Source: Draconibacterium sp. (GTDB lineage Bacteria; Bacteroidota; Bacteroidia; Bacteroidales; Prolixibacteraceae). From it: a stretch of 64,000 nucleotides of DNA. This document shows positions 8,985 to 19,690 of the stretch, piece after piece; positions within the stretch are counted from its first letter, which is position 1, and each line of letters opens with the position of its first letter. The notes below the pieces were generated by a model that was not told where the DNA came from, did not search any database, and saw only the letters and a program-made list of their open reading frames with translations. The DNA is taken from NCBI GenBank assembly GCA_011620585.1, contig WOYV01000070.1, positions 93,855 to 157,854 on the forward strand, in the 5' to 3' direction. The position numbers and the translations under genes were made by a program.

Positions 8985-9977
8985 TTACCCAAGTGTAGCT
9001 ACCATCACAGCTTTTATGGTGTGCATCCTGTTTTCGGCCTGGTCGAATACAACAGAAGCTTTACTTTCAAAAACTTCATCGGTAACTTCCATGGCATCTA
9101 TTCCAAATTTCTGGTAAATTTCTTCACCAACCTTGGTGTCGCGGTTATGGAAAGCCGGCAAACAGTGTAAAAATTTTACCTGTGGATTGCCAGTGAGTTC
9201 CATAACATGCTGATTTACCTGGTAAGGCATTAACTGACTGATGCGCTCGGCCCAAACTTCGTCGGGTTCTCCCATCGAAACCCACACGTCGGTGTATAAG
9301 AAATCACAGTCTTTTACGGCTTCCGCTACCTTATCGGTAATTGTAATTTTTGCCCCGGTTTGTTTGGCAATTTCGCGGCATTCTTTCTGCAACTCATAAG
9401 ATGGCTGGCACTCGGCAGGTGCGGCAGCTCTGAAATCCATCCCCAGTTTAGCAGCGCCCACCATTAGCGAATTTCCCATATTATTGCGTGCATCGCCCAG
9501 GTAGCAAAATTTTATTTCTGATAAAGGTTTATTACTGTGTTCCATCATGGTCAGGAAATCAGCCAGAATTTGTGTAGGGTGAAATTCGTTGGTAAGTCCG
9601 TTCCAAACAGGAACGCCTGCAAATTCTCCCAGTTCTTCAACAATGCCCTGACCGTAGCCACGGTATTCGATACCGTCGTACATCCGCCCGAGTACGCGGG
9701 CCGTGTCCTTCATCGTTTCCTTTGTGCCTATTTGTGAACCAGAAGGCCCGAGATAAGTGGTGGTAGCTCCCTGGTCGTGGGCGGCCACTTCAAAAGCACA
9801 ACGCGTACGTGTCGATGATTTTTCGAAGATCAACGCAATGTTTTTGCCTTTTAATTTCTGCTCTTCAATTAAATGCTTTTTGTCTCGTTTCAATATTACC
9901 GACAGGTTCAGCAGGTAGCGAATTTCATCGGGAGTAAAATCCAGTAATTTTAAAAAGTTTCTATTTTTTAAGTTCAT
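8985..9977 (-). CDS. argF: Ornithine carbamoyltransferase
   Basis: 330 residues with the carbamoyl-phosphate motif STRTR at 55-59 and the ornithine/catalytic Cys motif HCLP at 271-274, plus the conserved [11 protein letters not shown] at 127-137. It transfers a carbamoyl group between carbamoyl phosphate and ornithine to make citrulline, or the reverse. The sequence is of the E. coli-type ArgF/ArcB group rather than the N-acetylornithine/succinylornithine carbamoyltransferases often found in Bacteroidetes. It lies 31 bases downstream of carbamate kinase in the same direction, which points to a catabolic role (citrulline to ornithine plus carbamoyl phosphate, then ATP). Because arginine deiminase is not adjacent, argF versus arcB cannot be settled. 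Confidence 0.95.
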   Translation of the reverse strand: MNLKNRNFLKLLDFTPDEIRYLLNLSVILKRDKKHLIEEQKLKGKNIALIFEKSSTRTRCAFEVAAHDQGATTTYLGPSGSQIGTKETMKDTARVLGRMYDGIEYRGYGQGIVEELGEFAGVPVWNGLTNEFHPTQILADFLTMMEHSNKPLSEIKFCYLGDARNNMGNSLMVGAAKLGMDFRAAAPAECQPSYELQKECREIAKQTGAKITITDKVAEAVKDCDFLYTDVWVSMGEPDEVWAERISQLMPYQVNQHVMELTGNPQVKFLHCLPAFHNRDTKVGEEIYQKFGIDAMEVTDEVFESKASVVFDQAENRMHTIKAVMVATLG

Positions 9978-10008
9978 CTCATTTTATTTAAGTGGTTGTA
10001 TTTTCTGC

Positions 10009-10971
10009 CTAATAATTATCGTAATTCATCGTAATTTTTGATCCATAGGAACGATCCTCAAGTTTGGTGGCTTCTGTTATAACGCTTTTCTTTCCGCCTT
10101 TTTCGATAAAATTCAAACAGGCTCGTATTTTGGGCTCCATGGTCCCTTCAGCAAAAGTACCATTTTCGAGGTGTTTCACGGTGTCAGCATAATTTAAAAA
10201 TTCGAGTTTTTCCTGTGTCGGCAACCCGTAATCTTTAAAAATAAACGGAACATCGGTTAAAATATACAATTCATCGGCTTCAATATTTACAGCAAGCAGA
10301 CTCGAAGCCATGTCTTTGTCGATTACTGCATCAAGTGTTCGTAGGTTCCCGGTTTCGTCGTAATAAACCGGAATGCCTCCACCGCCAGCGGCAATGACAA
10401 TATTACCGGCGCGCACCAGGGTTTCGATCATATCTTTGTTAATAATCTTGAGCGGAGTAGGCGATGGTACTACCCGTCGGAAACCTCCGTTCACTTTCCC
10501 GGTAGGTTTAAATATCCAGCTTTTTTCGTGTGCCAGTTTGTCGGCTTCTTCTTTCATATAAATCTTCCCGATCCGCTTCGACGGGTTTTGAAATGCAGGA
10601 TCGTTCTGATCAATTTCGACCAGCGTAACCAGGGTGATGACATTTTTCTGAATTCCGTGTTTATTCAGAATGTTCCGCATCATCCGTTCGAGCATGTAGC
10701 CAATCCCACCCTGCGAATCGGCCACACAAATATCAAGCGGCATCGGGGCAATTTTATACAGTTGTTGCCCGGCATCGTTGCGCATCAGTATATTTCCAAC
10801 CTGCGGGCCATTACCGTGCGTAATCACCAGGTTGTAGCCGTCTTTTATCAGGTATACCAGGTTTTCGAGTGTGTCTGTGGAGTTTTGTTCCTGTTGTTCA
10901 ATGGTTCCTTCTTCAGAACCCCGCAGAATGGCATTGCCACCCAGTGCGACTACCGCCAGTTTTTCCATCAT
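10009..10971 (-). CDS. arcC: Carbamate kinase
   Basis: 320 residues with ALGGNAIL near the N-terminus, NGPQVGN at about residue 60, and the AAGGGGIPV glycine loop near 195, all diagnostic of carbamate kinase in the amino-acid kinase superfamily. It makes ATP and carbamate from ADP and carbamoyl phosphate. The neighbouring ornithine carbamoyltransferase would supply carbamoyl phosphate from citrulline. Two adjacent ATG codons open the frame; either could be used. No arginine deiminase gene is next to the pair on either side, where ftsK and the TPR gene are found instead. Confidence 0.95.
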   Translation of the reverse strand: MMEKLAVVALGGNAILRGSEEGTIEQQEQNSTDTLENLVYLIKDGYNLVITHGNGPQVGNILMRNDAGQQLYKIAPMPLDICVADSQGGIGYMLERMMRNILNKHGIQKNVITLVTLVEIDQNDPAFQNPSKRIGKIYMKEEADKLAHEKSWIFKPTGKVNGGFRRVVPSPTPLKIINKDMIETLVRAGNIVIAAGGGGIPVYYDETGNLRTLDAVIDKDMASSLLAVNIEADELYILTDVPFIFKDYGLPTQEKLEFLNYADTVKHLENGTFAEGTMEPKIRACLNFIEKGGKKSVITEATKLEDRSYGSKITMNYDNY

Positions 10972-11251
10972 TTCAACATTAAATGTGTTTTAAAAATCCC
11001 TTTTTATGAAACTGAATTCAATGAGGTAAACTTAAAAATTCGAATGAGAAAAAGAAGTGTCGAAAGTCTTGTTTTTGGTATGCCTCAAATATTATACAAC
11101 ACCCCTTTGAGAAATGTATTTTTAATTTGAATTACAGGAATATAAAACACTTTCAGTTTAAAATTGAAGCCATTGATTTTGTTAACACTTTGTTTGTGAT
11201 ACGATTTGTTTTTATGACTGAAAGCAACCGGATAAGCTGATAATTTTTAAC

Positions 11252-11259
11252 TAAATTTG
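11252..11259 (+). promoter_or_regulatory. Bacteroidota -7 box for ftsK
   Basis: TAAATTTG matches TAnnTTTG and lies 20 bases before the ftsK ATG. No clear -33 TTTG is found at the ideal distance. Confidence 0.45.
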
Positions 11260-11279
11260 CTGCGATTAAAAACGACCCA

Positions 11280-13685
11280 ATGGCATTTAGACGAAAAAAG
11301 CCGGTAAAAGCAAAGGCAAAAACACCAAAAAAGAGATTCTCAATTTTAAGAAACGAGAAATTCTGGTTTATCATCGGGATTTTACTAATGAGTGTGGCTG
11401 CTTTCTTGCTGATCTCCTTTGTTTCATTTCTGTTTTATGGTGCTGAAGATCAAAGTATCATGGATTCGGGGTGGAAGGATTTCCTGTTGAATTCCGGCAT
11501 CGATGTGAAAAACAATGGTATGAAAGTGGGAGCGATGCTTTCGGAAATTATCATTAATCGTGGTTTTGGATTGGCATCGTTTATTTTTATTTACATGCTG
11601 GCCATTATTTCGCTAAGAATTTTGGGCCGTAAAATTGCCCGGTTTAGTCAAACCATGGTATACAGCCTGGCGCTTATTGTTTGGTTATCGCTGGCATTGG
11701 GACTGATTTTTAATAAAACCACGGGAGAGTCATTTATTTATCTGGGCGGACATTACGGATTTATGCTAAGTAACTGGTTGCGTTCGCTGATTGGCGTATT
11801 CGGATTGACACTTATCCTGGTAATTACTGGCGTTATGATCGTGATTATACGGTTCGACAAAGCTTTTGATTATTTGAAAACACTGGTTCGTCCGCGCGAG
11901 AAAGCAGAAAAATTACAGGGTGAAGATGACGATGATCTCGAACCGTTTAAAGAAGAACTTGAGGACTCGATACAGGGAGAAGACGATATAATAAAGGTAA
12001 TAGACGAAGACGATGTGGTCCGTGCCATTTTCGAGCCTGAAGGCGATGATGATTTCGAAATTCAGCCAGAAGAAGAGTCAAAGATTGTTGCAAAGAAGGA
12101 TGAACCCGATGCAGAAGTAAAACTTGATATAGAACCCGGGGTAGAAGAGGAAAAAAACGATGAATTTCAAACGGAAGGATTAGAAGACTACGACCCAACG
12201 CTCGATCTTCCGGATTATAAATTTCCATCGCTCGATTTGCTTGAAGACCATAAATTTGGGAATGCCGAAGTAAAACAGGAAGAGCTGGTGGCCAATAAAA
12301 ATAAAATCGTTGAAACGCTGCGACACTATAAAATCGAGATTACAAAAATCAGGGCCACTATTGGTCCAACCATCACATTGTATGAGATTGTTCCCGCGCC
12401 AGGTGTTCGTATTTCAAAAATCAAAAACCTCGAAGACGATATTGCGTTAAGCTTATCTGCACTTGGAATCAGGATTATCGCACCCATTCCGGGACGTGGT
12501 ACTATTGGAATTGAAGTTCCAAATCAAAATCCCGAAGTAGTTTCGATGCATTCAATCGTACGTTCAAAGAAATTTCAGGAAAGTACGGCAGAACTTCCCG
12601 TAGCTCTTGGGAAAACCATTTCGAACGAAACCTACATGTTCGATCTTACCAAAATGCCACACATCCTGGTAGCAGGCGCAACAGGCCAGGGAAAATCAGT
12701 AGGCGTGAACGTGATCATCAGTTCACTCTTGTACAAAAAGCATCCTGCTCAGCTTAAGTTTGTTTTTATCGATCCGAAAAAAGTTGAATTGAATATCTAT
12801 TCAGTTATCGAGAAACATTTTCTGGCCAAATTGCCCGATGCCGAAGAGCCGGTAATTACCGATATACAGAAAGTGAAGAATACGCTGAATTCGGTAAATA
12901 TTGAAATGGATGATCGTTATAATCTTTTAAAAGCAGCGCACGCCAGAAATATAAAAGAATACAACAAGAAATTCATCAGCCGCAAGCTAAATCCGTTAAA
13001 GGGACACCGATACATGCCTTACATTGTGGTAATTATCGATGAGTTTGCCGATTTGATTATGACTGCTGGCAAGGAAATCGAATTGCCGATCGCACGAATT
13101 GCCCAGTTGGCCCGTGCCGTGGGAATTCACATGGTAATTGCTACGCAACGCCCTTCCACCAATATTATTACGGGCGTGATCAAGGCCAACTTCCCGGCAA
13201 GGATTGCGTTTAAAGTGGCTTCAATGATCGACTCGCGCACGATCCTGGATACACCTGGCGCCAACCAGTTGATTGGAAAAGGAGACATGCTCATCGCATC
13301 AGGTAGTGAAATTACACGGGTCCAGTGTGCTTTTATCGATACGCCTGAGGTTGAAAAGATATGTGCTTTTATTAGCGGTCAACGAGGTTATCCTACTGCT
13401 TTACTGTTGCCTGAAGTAATGGGAGACGATGAACCGGGACCCGGCGATGTGGATTTGAACAACCGCGATGAACTGTTTGATGATGCTGCCCGGATTGTAG
13501 TGGCTAACCAAATGGGGTCGACTTCGATGATCCAGCGCCGTTTCTCAATCGGGTACAACCGTGCAGGGCGTTTAATGGATCAATTGGAAGCTGCCGGAAT
13601 TGTTGGCCCCAGCGAAGGGAGCAAAGCCCGCCAGGTATTTATTTCGGATGAATATTCTTTGGAACAATTGTTGAATAATCTGTAG
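11280..13685 (+). CDS. ftsK: DNA translocase FtsK
   Basis: 801 residues. The N-terminal part to about residue 200 has four membrane helices, which anchor FtsK at the division septum. A highly acidic linker (about 215-320) follows. The motor domain has Walker A GATGQGKS at about 465-472 and Walker B VVIIDEFAD near 585, and the last ~65 residues form the gamma winged helix (SMIQRRFSIGYNRAGRLMDQLE) that reads KOPS-like polar sequences. FtsK pumps the terminus region and activates XerCD recombination at dif. It is followed after 14 bases by a LolA-like gene, a pairing often seen in Bacteroidetes. Confidence 0.97.
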   Translation: MAFRRKKPVKAKAKTPKKRFSILRNEKFWFIIGILLMSVAAFLLISFVSFLFYGAEDQSIMDSGWKDFLLNSGIDVKNNGMKVGAMLSEIIINRGFGLASFIFIYMLAIISLRILGRKIARFSQTMVYSLALIVWLSLALGLIFNKTTGESFIYLGGHYGFMLSNWLRSLIGVFGLTLILVITGVMIVIIRFDKAFDYLKTLVRPREKAEKLQGEDDDDLEPFKEELEDSIQGEDDIIKVIDEDDVVRAIFEPEGDDDFEIQPEEESKIVAKKDEPDAEVKLDIEPGVEEEKNDEFQTEGLEDYDPTLDLPDYKFPSLDLLEDHKFGNAEVKQEELVANKNKIVETLRHYKIEITKIRATIGPTITLYEIVPAPGVRISKIKNLEDDIALSLSALGIRIIAPIPGRGTIGIEVPNQNPEVVSMHSIVRSKKFQESTAELPVALGKTISNETYMFDLTKMPHILVAGATGQGKSVGVNVIISSLLYKKHPAQLKFVFIDPKKVELNIYSVIEKHFLAKLPDAEEPVITDIQKVKNTLNSVNIEMDDRYNLLKAAHARNIKEYNKKFISRKLNPLKGHRYMPYIVVIIDEFADLIMTAGKEIELPIARIAQLARAVGIHMVIATQRPSTNIITGVIKANFPARIAFKVASMIDSRTILDTPGANQLIGKGDMLIASGSEITRVQCAFIDTPEVEKICAFISGQRGYPTALLLPEVMGDDEPGPGDVDLNNRDELFDDAARIVVANQMGSTSMIQRRFSIGYNRAGRLMDQLEAAGIVGPSEGSKARQVFISDEYSLEQLLNNL

Positions 13686-13699
13686 ACAAAATATAAAAG

Positions 13700-14353
13700 A
13701 TGAAGAAAGCGTTGATGATTGTTGCTTTGTTACTGACCGTTGGAATGGTGAATGCACAAAGCGATGCAAAAGCAAAGGAGATACTCGACGAAGTAAGTGC
13801 AAAAACCAAGACCTTTAAAAGTATGTCGGCCGATTTTATTTTTTCGATGGTGAACAAGGAAATGGATATCAACGAACAAAATGAAGGAACCATCAAACTA
13901 AAAGGTCAGAAGTATAAAGTAGCCCTTCCTGGCACGGGCTATGAGATTTATTCTGACGGAAATACAATATGGACTTACATGCGTGATGGAAACCAGGTAA
14001 CAATTACCCATGTTGAAGAAGACGGAGGTGAATCAATTGACAATCCCGCTTCGATATTTAGTATTTATGAACGCGGTTTTCGTTCAAAATTTGTTGCAGA
14101 AACACAGGAAGGCGGAAAAACACTTTATCAGATTGAACTATTTCCCGATTCGGATGAATACCAGGTAACCAAAATCGAGGTGTCGATAAATAAATCTACT
14201 TTGATGCTTGATGAAGCCACTTTGCACTCAACCGATGGAAACTTGTACGGAATTGTGGTAAAGAAAATGGAAACCAACATCGATTTACAGGATTCTGATT
14301 TTGTTTTCGATGCATCGAAACATCCGGATGTAGAAATGATTGATCTTCGTTAG
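13700..14353 (+). CDS. LolA-like outer membrane lipoprotein carrier protein
   Basis: 217 residues with an N-terminal signal peptide ending at VNAQ (about residue 20). The mature part has the LolA-like pattern: a helix (AKEILDEVSAKTKTFKSMSADF), beta strands with GTIKLKGQKYKVALP, and DGNTIWTYMRDGNQV. LolA collects lipoproteins released by LolCDE and carries them through the periplasm. Position directly after ftsK suggests co-transcription. It converges with a small Cys-rich gene 13 bases away. Confidence 0.88.
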   Translation: MKKALMIVALLLTVGMVNAQSDAKAKEILDEVSAKTKTFKSMSADFIFSMVNKEMDINEQNEGTIKLKGQKYKVALPGTGYEIYSDGNTIWTYMRDGNQVTITHVEEDGGESIDNPASIFSIYERGFRSKFVAETQEGGKTLYQIELFPDSDEYQVTKIEVSINKSTLMLDEATLHSTDGNLYGIVVKKMETNIDLQDSDFVFDASKHPDVEMIDLR

Positions 14354-14366
14354 TAACTGGAATCGG

Positions 14367-14549
14367 TTAAATACAACCACACACAAAACCATCGGCTAAA
14401 CTGTCGAGAACAGCTTTCTCTTCGGCCTTTTCGTTTTCGGTCCCTTTGCAATCGAAACAAACAGGCAGGTTAACCATACAATTTATTTCTGAAGTTTCAT
14501 CTGTAACTGTTTTTTTGCAAACAAAGCAAGTAGTGTTTATCGATCCCAT
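14367..14549 (-). CDS. Small cysteine-rich hypothetical protein, possible zinc binding
   Basis: 60 residues with seven Cys. Two CxxC pairs (CFVC at 8-11 and CFDC at about 31-34) are spaced as in a zinc ribbon, a lone Cys lies at about 24, and the protein ends in VCGCI. Residues between are acidic and Lys-rich. The start ATG is at 14549. The paired CxxC motifs and the open frame convergent to lolA make a real gene likely, but no function is known to me. Confidence 0.65.
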   Translation of the reverse strand: MGSINTTCFVCKKTVTDETSEINCMVNLPVCFDCKGTENEKAEEKAVLDSLADGFVCGCI

Positions 14550-14726
14550 AATTACAAGTTGGTCAATGCAAAAGTATTAAATTCAGTTATTCTTTCGGAA
14601 GATTTAAAATGCTGACCCGTTAATGACAATAATTCGGTAATCTTGTCGCATACCATCAACATATTTCATTTGGCATGGTTATTATGATTTAACAAATCAT
14701 TAGTTTTTTTAGCCTGTACAATTGAT

Positions 14727-14734
14727 TAACTTTG
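14727..14734 (+). promoter_or_regulatory. Bacteroidota -7 box for secA
   Basis: TAACTTTG is an exact TAnnTTTG match, 36 bases before the secA ATG, preceded by a T-run at the -33 distance. Confidence 0.5.
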
Positions 14735-14770
14735 CGGAGCTAAAATTTTTACAGTTCAATTAAGAATAAA

Positions 14771-17700
14771 ATGGCATTTGTAAATAAAATTCTGGGTAGA
14801 ATTCTCGGGAACAAATCAGAACGTGATATCAAGGATATTAGTCCAGTCATCGATAAAATTCATGAAGAATATAAACGGATCATTCAACTTTCAAACGACG
14901 GGTTACGGGCCGAATCGGATAAGTTAAGGCAAATTATCGCCGATCGGATCAAACCCGAGGAAGACGAGATAGCTGCATTGAAAGTGGAAGTGGAAGAAGT
15001 GGATATTCAGGAAACTGAAAATATCTACGAACGCATCGACAAGCTCGAAGAAAAGATCGATGAAAAGTTGGAAGCAGTTTTAAATGAAATACTTCCCATA
15101 GCATTTGCGGTGGTAAAAGACACGGCACGACGATTTACCGAAAATAAAAATGTTGTGGTTACCGCCAACGATTTCGACCGCAACCTGGCTGCCAAACGCG
15201 ACAGTATTGTGATTAAAGGTGAGAAAGCTGAATGGAGCAATACCTGGCTGGCCGGAGGAAACCCAACCACCTGGAACATGATCCACTACGATGTTCAGTT
15301 AATTGGAGGCGTGGTTCTTCATCGCGGAAATATTGCAGAGATGGCAACTGGTGAAGGAAAGACACTGGTAGCAACCCTTCCCGTGTTTTTGAATGCACTC
15401 ACAGGGAAAGGGGTTCACCTGGTAACGGTAAACGATTACCTTGCAAAGCGTGATGCCGAATGGATGGGGCCTATTTTTGAATTCCACGGCCTTCGCGTTG
15501 ACTGTATCGATAAACATCAACCCAATTCTGAAGCCCGCAGAAACGCATACAACGCCGATATTACGTATGGTACCAACAACGAATTTGGGTTCGACTACCT
15601 GCGTGATAATATGGCGATCAATCCCGAAGACCTGGTTCAGCGAAAACATCAGTATGCGATTGTCGACGAGGTTGACTCGGTTTTGATTGATGACGCACGA
15701 ACTCCATTAATTATTTCGGGCCCGGTTCCAAAAGGCGAGAATCAACAGTTCGAGGAATTAAAAGGGTATGTAGAAAAGTTATACAGCAAGCAACGCGATT
15801 TGGTAAATAAGATTTTTATTGAGGCCAAACGTCTGCTTTCCAAACCCGATGCCACATCGGAAGAAAAGAAAGAAGGTGGTTTGCTTTTACTGCGTGCACA
15901 CAAAGGTTTGCCAAAAAATAAATCCATCATCAAGTTTCTGAGCGAAGAAGGCATGAAAGCGCTCCTGCAAAAAACCGAAAATTTCTATATGCAGGAGAAC
16001 AACAAAAATATGCACATCGTTACCGATCCGCTGTATTTTGTAATCGAAGAAAAACAAAATTCGGTAGAACTTACCGACAAAGGTATCGACCTGCTTTCGG
16101 AAGGACTGGAAGATCCCAATTTCTTTGTACTGCCCGACATGGGAAGTAAAATAGCAGAATTGGATAATTCGGGAATGGACGCCGATAAATTGCAGGAAGC
16201 CAAAGATAAGTTATTGCAGGATTACGCAATTAAGTCGGAACGGGTTCATACCATCAACCAGTTGTTTAAAGCCTACACCATGTTCGAAAAAGACGTGGAA
16301 TATGTAGTGATAGACAATAAAGTGAAGATCGTTGACGAACAAACCGGCCGTATTATGGAAGGCCGTCGTTATTCCGACGGTTTGCACCAGGCTATCGAAG
16401 CAAAAGAAAGTGTGAAAGTGGAAGCAGCCACTCAGACTTTTGCGACCATTACCTTACAGAATTATTTCAGGATGTACCACAAACTTTCGGGTATGACTGG
16501 TACTGCCGAAACTGAAGCCGGGGAATTCTGGGATATTTACAAACTGGAAGTGGTTGTTATTCCCACCAACCGCCCGATTGTTCGCGATGACCGTCAGGAT
16601 CTGGTTTATAAAACAAAACGTGAAAAATACAATGCGGTAATCGACGAGATTGTAAAGCTTCATCATGCCGGTCGCCCGGTTTTGGTGGGTACTACTTCGG
16701 TTGAAATCTCGGAGTTACTAAGCCGCATGTTAAAAATAAAAGGAATCAAACACAATGTGCTGAACGCCAAATTACACGCGCGTGAAGCCGACATTGTGGC
16801 CGAAGCAGGTCAGTCGGGGACAGTTACCATTGCCACCAACATGGCAGGTCGTGGTACCGACATCAAACTAACCGAACAGGTGAAGGCTGCCGGCGGTTTG
16901 GCAATTATTGGTACCGAACGACACGACTCCCGACGCGTTGACCGACAGTTACGGGGACGTGCCGGTCGTCAGGGAGACCCGGGGTCATCACAGTTTTATG
17001 TTTCGCTTGAAGACGATTTGATGCGTTTGTTTGGCTCCGATCGTATTTCAGGAATCATGGACCGTTTGGGACTCGAAGAGGGTGAAGTTATCCAGCATTC
17101 GATGATTTCGAAATCGATAGAACGGGCTCAGAAGAAGGTAGAAGAGAACAACTTTGGAATTCGTAAACGACTACTCGAATACGACGATGTGATGAACTCG
17201 CAACGCGAAGTGGTTTACAAACGCCGCCGTCATGCCTTATTTGGCGAACGCCTCGAAGTGGATGTTTTAAATATGATGTACGATGCAGTTGAAGATTTGG
17301 TAGACGAATATTATGGATCTGATCAGTTCGAGGATTTCAACATGGAATTGATGCGCTTACTTTCTCTTGAATCTCCTGTAAGTCAGGAAGAATTTAAAGC
17401 ATTGAATGCCGGTGATATCACCCAAAAAATATATGATAAAATGATTAGTGGGTACAACCGCAAAGTCGAGAACATCTCGAAACAGGCTTACCCGGTGATC
17501 AAAAATGTGTATGAGACTAAAAAAGAGGTGTACACCAATATTGTAGTTCCTATTTCTGATGGAAAACGCACGTACCAGATTATTTGTAACCTCGAAAAGG
17601 CGTACCTCAATAAAGGGAAAGAGCTGGTAAAATCGTACCAGAAACAGATTGTGCTGAATACCATTGACGAAGGCTGGAAAGAACAACTCCGCGAAATGGA

Positions 17701-18091
17701 CGATTTGAAACAATCGGTACAGAATGCAACTTACGAACAGAAAGATCCTTTGCTGATCTATAAATTCGAATCATTCAACCTGTTTAAAGAATTAATAAAC
17801 AAGGTGAATAAGCAAGTGGTATCGACACTGATGAAGGGACAGATCCCAATTCAGGATCCTGACCAGGTTCGTCAAGCCGAGGCACGCAAACGAATGGATA
17901 TGAGCCGTTACCGGACACAAAAATCTGAATCTCCCGAAGCCGGAAATGCAATGTCGGGGGCAAATACGCAGACCCAGGAACGTTCGAAACCACAACCTGT
18001 AACGGTTGAAAAAAGGGTTGGCCGAAACGATCCCTGTCCTTGCGGTAGCGGGAAAAAATATAAGCAATGCCACGGCAGAGGCGAACTTTAA
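14771..18091 (+). CDS. secA: Preprotein translocase ATPase SecA
   Basis: 1106 residues, the long Bacteroidetes form of SecA. A coiled, charged insertion near residues 60-110 precedes the first nucleotide-binding fold with ATGEGKT at 192-198 and [14 protein letters not shown] near 300. A second large insertion lies at about 325-440. NBD2 carries the [12 protein letters not shown] and [13 protein letters not shown] motifs. The C-terminus has the zinc-binding SEC-C motif [14 protein letters not shown]. SecA drives export through SecYEG. It is followed 20 bases later by lgt, linking export and lipoprotein maturation. Confidence 0.98.
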   Translation: MAFVNKILGRILGNKSERDIKDISPVIDKIHEEYKRIIQLSNDGLRAESDKLRQIIADRIKPEEDEIAALKVEVEEVDIQETENIYERIDKLEEKIDEKLEAVLNEILPIAFAVVKDTARRFTENKNVVVTANDFDRNLAAKRDSIVIKGEKAEWSNTWLAGGNPTTWNMIHYDVQLIGGVVLHRGNIAEMATGEGKTLVATLPVFLNALTGKGVHLVTVNDYLAKRDAEWMGPIFEFHGLRVDCIDKHQPNSEARRNAYNADITYGTNNEFGFDYLRDNMAINPEDLVQRKHQYAIVDEVDSVLIDDARTPLIISGPVPKGENQQFEELKGYVEKLYSKQRDLVNKIFIEAKRLLSKPDATSEEKKEGGLLLLRAHKGLPKNKSIIKFLSEEGMKALLQKTENFYMQENNKNMHIVTDPLYFVIEEKQNSVELTDKGIDLLSEGLEDPNFFVLPDMGSKIAELDNSGMDADKLQEAKDKLLQDYAIKSERVHTINQLFKAYTMFEKDVEYVVIDNKVKIVDEQTGRIMEGRRYSDGLHQAIEAKESVKVEAATQTFATITLQNYFRMYHKLSGMTGTAETEAGEFWDIYKLEVVVIPTNRPIVRDDRQDLVYKTKREKYNAVIDEIVKLHHAGRPVLVGTTSVEISELLSRMLKIKGIKHNVLNAKLHAREADIVAEAGQSGTVTIATNMAGRGTDIKLTEQVKAAGGLAIIGTERHDSRRVDRQLRGRAGRQGDPGSSQFYVSLEDDLMRLFGSDRISGIMDRLGLEEGEVIQHSMISKSIERAQKKVEENNFGIRKRLLEYDDVMNSQREVVYKRRRHALFGERLEVDVLNMMYDAVEDLVDEYYGSDQFEDFNMELMRLLSLESPVSQEEFKALNAGDITQKIYDKMISGYNRKVENISKQAYPVIKNVYETKKEVYTNIVVPISDGKRTYQIICNLEKAYLNKGKELVKSYQKQIVLNTIDEGWKEQLREMDDLKQSVQNATYEQKDPLLIYKFESFNLFKELINKVNKQVVSTLMKGQIPIQDPDQVRQAEARKRMDMSRYRTQKSESPEAGNAMSGANTQTQERSKPQPVTVEKRVGRNDPCPCGSGKKYKQCHGRGEL

Positions 18092-18111
18092 TTATTGGAA
18101 AATAGAATATT

Positions 18112-18930
18112 ATGATGCCAATTTTAGGTTTTATTCACTGGAACGTTGATCCTGAAATATTTCACATCGGTAACTTATCCATTCGGTGGTATGGGCTTTT
18201 GTTTGCCGGGGGTTTTTTACTGGGTTACAGTATCGGTGAAAGGATGTTGAAATCGGAAAAGGTGAGTCAGAAATGGATCGACAGCCTTTTCTTTTACATG
18301 ATTATTGCCACAGTAGTTGGTGCGCGTCTTGGGCACGTCCTGTTTTATGGATGGGATTATTATTCGCAACATCCGGGCGAGATCATTAAAGTTTGGCACG
18401 GAGGCCTGGCAAGCCACGGCGGAGCGCTTGGCATTTTGGTGGCTTTGTATATTTATTCAAAACGGGTTAGTAAACGCACCATGCTTTGGGCGCTCGACAG
18501 GGTAGTGGTTCCAACCGCGTTGGTTGCTGCGTTTATACGCACCGGAAACCTGATGAATTCGGAAATATACGGAATTCAAACTTCGTTGCCATGGGGGTTT
18601 ATTTTCGAGCGGAACGGGGAATTGGTACCCAAACATCCCACACAGATATACGAAGCATTGGCTTATTTAATCACGTTTGGAGTATTAACTTATATGTATC
18701 GTAAAACTTCGGCCAAAGACCGTCCCGGACTTTTAATGGGCGCTTTCTTTATTTTTGTCTTTGCAGCCCGGTTCTTTATCGAGTTTATAAAAGAAGACCA
18801 GGAAGCGTTTGAAGCCGGAATGGTACTAAATATGGGACAATGGCTAAGTATTCCATTTGTTTTAACTGGAATATTCCTTGTGGTAAGAGCGATTAAAAAA
18901 CCTGAAGTGATTTTTAACAATTCGCACTAA
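18112..18930 (+). CDS. lgt: Prolipoprotein diacylglyceryl transferase
   Basis: 272 residues with about seven membrane segments. The signature around the catalytic loop is RTGNLMNSEIYG near residues 143-154, and SIRWYGLLFAGGFLLGY lies near the N-terminus. Lgt transfers diacylglycerol from phosphatidylglycerol to the lipobox Cys of prolipoproteins, the first maturation step for lipoproteins such as the sulfatase and OB-fold proteins encoded in this window. Two ATGs at 18112 and 18115 are possible starts. It is likely co-transcribed with secA. Confidence 0.96.
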   Translation: MMPILGFIHWNVDPEIFHIGNLSIRWYGLLFAGGFLLGYSIGERMLKSEKVSQKWIDSLFFYMIIATVVGARLGHVLFYGWDYYSQHPGEIIKVWHGGLASHGGALGILVALYIYSKRVSKRTMLWALDRVVVPTALVAAFIRTGNLMNSEIYGIQTSLPWGFIFERNGELVPKHPTQIYEALAYLITFGVLTYMYRKTSAKDRPGLLMGAFFIFVFAARFFIEFIKEDQEAFEAGMVLNMGQWLSIPFVLTGIFLVVRAIKKPEVIFNNSH

Positions 18931-19023
18931 ATATTTGTTAATTGTCAATAAAATACTTATTTGTATTTTGTCGAAAGCGAGAAAAAAGATTTAATTTGTA
19001 CGCAACTCAGAAAATTAAGGATT

Positions 19024-19611
19024 ATGGTAGAGATAGGAAAATATAAAATGGTGACGTTGACATACGATTTACGTATTGACGACGAAAATGGAGAAATGAT
19101 CGAGCAGGCAACAGTCGAAAGTCCGCTACAGTTTTTATACGGCGCTGGTTTAATGCTGCCTGAGTTTGAAACACATTTGGCAGGATTGAAGCAGGATGAT
19201 CCGTTTGACATCAAATTGAATTCAACAGATGCCTATGGCGATGTGAATGAAGATGCGATTGTTGAATTACCGACCTCAGTATTTCTGGTAAACGGTGAAT
19301 TCGACAGCGAATTGATCAAAATTGGGAATACCGTTCCGATGATGAGCAGCAATGGTCAGCGTTTGAACGGAATTGTTTTGGAAGTAACTGACGACACTGT
19401 AAAAATGGATTTCAACCATCCCTTAGCCGGAGAAGACTTATTCTTTTCTGGGAAAGTGATTGAAGTGCGTGAAGCTTCAGATGCCGAAGTAGCTGAGATC
19501 CTTTCAGGTGGCAGTGGCGGATGTGGTTGCGGAAGCCACGATCACGATCATGGGTGCAGCAGTGGTTCGTGCGGGACCGACGGCGGCGGCGGATGTGGAT
19601 GCGGCTGCTAA
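19024..19611 (+). CDS. SlyD-like FKBP-type peptidyl-prolyl isomerase
   Basis: ATG at 19024 gives 195 residues; the ORF extends to a TTG at 18961 but those residues do not resemble the family. The FKBP/SlyD core has YDLRIDDENGEMIEQA, PLQFLYGAGLMLPEFETHLAGL and an inserted chaperone flap (about 75-125). The tail from about residue 165 is rich in Gly, Cys and His (GCGCGSHDHDHGCSSGSCG), a metal-binding tail as in SlyD proteins involved in nickel insertion. It should act as a cytoplasmic folding catalyst or metallochaperone. A strong terminator follows directly. Confidence 0.9.
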   Translation: MVEIGKYKMVTLTYDLRIDDENGEMIEQATVESPLQFLYGAGLMLPEFETHLAGLKQDDPFDIKLNSTDAYGDVNEDAIVELPTSVFLVNGEFDSELIKIGNTVPMMSSNGQRLNGIVLEVTDDTVKMDFNHPLAGEDLFFSGKVIEVREASDAEVAEILSGGSGGCGCGSHDHDHGCSSGSCGTDGGGGCGCGC

Positions 19612-19648
19612 TTTGTTTTAATAATACGATCAAATTAATATCTTTAAG

Positions 19649-19690
19649 CCCTGTTTTCTTAAAATAGAGAAAACAGGGTTTTATTTTTTT
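19649..19690 (+). terminator. Strong terminator between slyD-like gene and aroC
   Basis: A perfect 10-base stem (CCCTGTTTTC at 19649-19658 with GAAAACAGGG at 19669-19678) is followed by TTTTATTTTTTT. The U-tract ends on the base just before the aroC ATG at 19691. Confidence 0.88.

Noticed and set aside
19500..19611. Cys/Gly-rich tail of the SlyD-like protein as a separate metallothionein-like system
   Set aside because: It is in frame with the FKBP domain and is a normal SlyD-type metal-binding tail.
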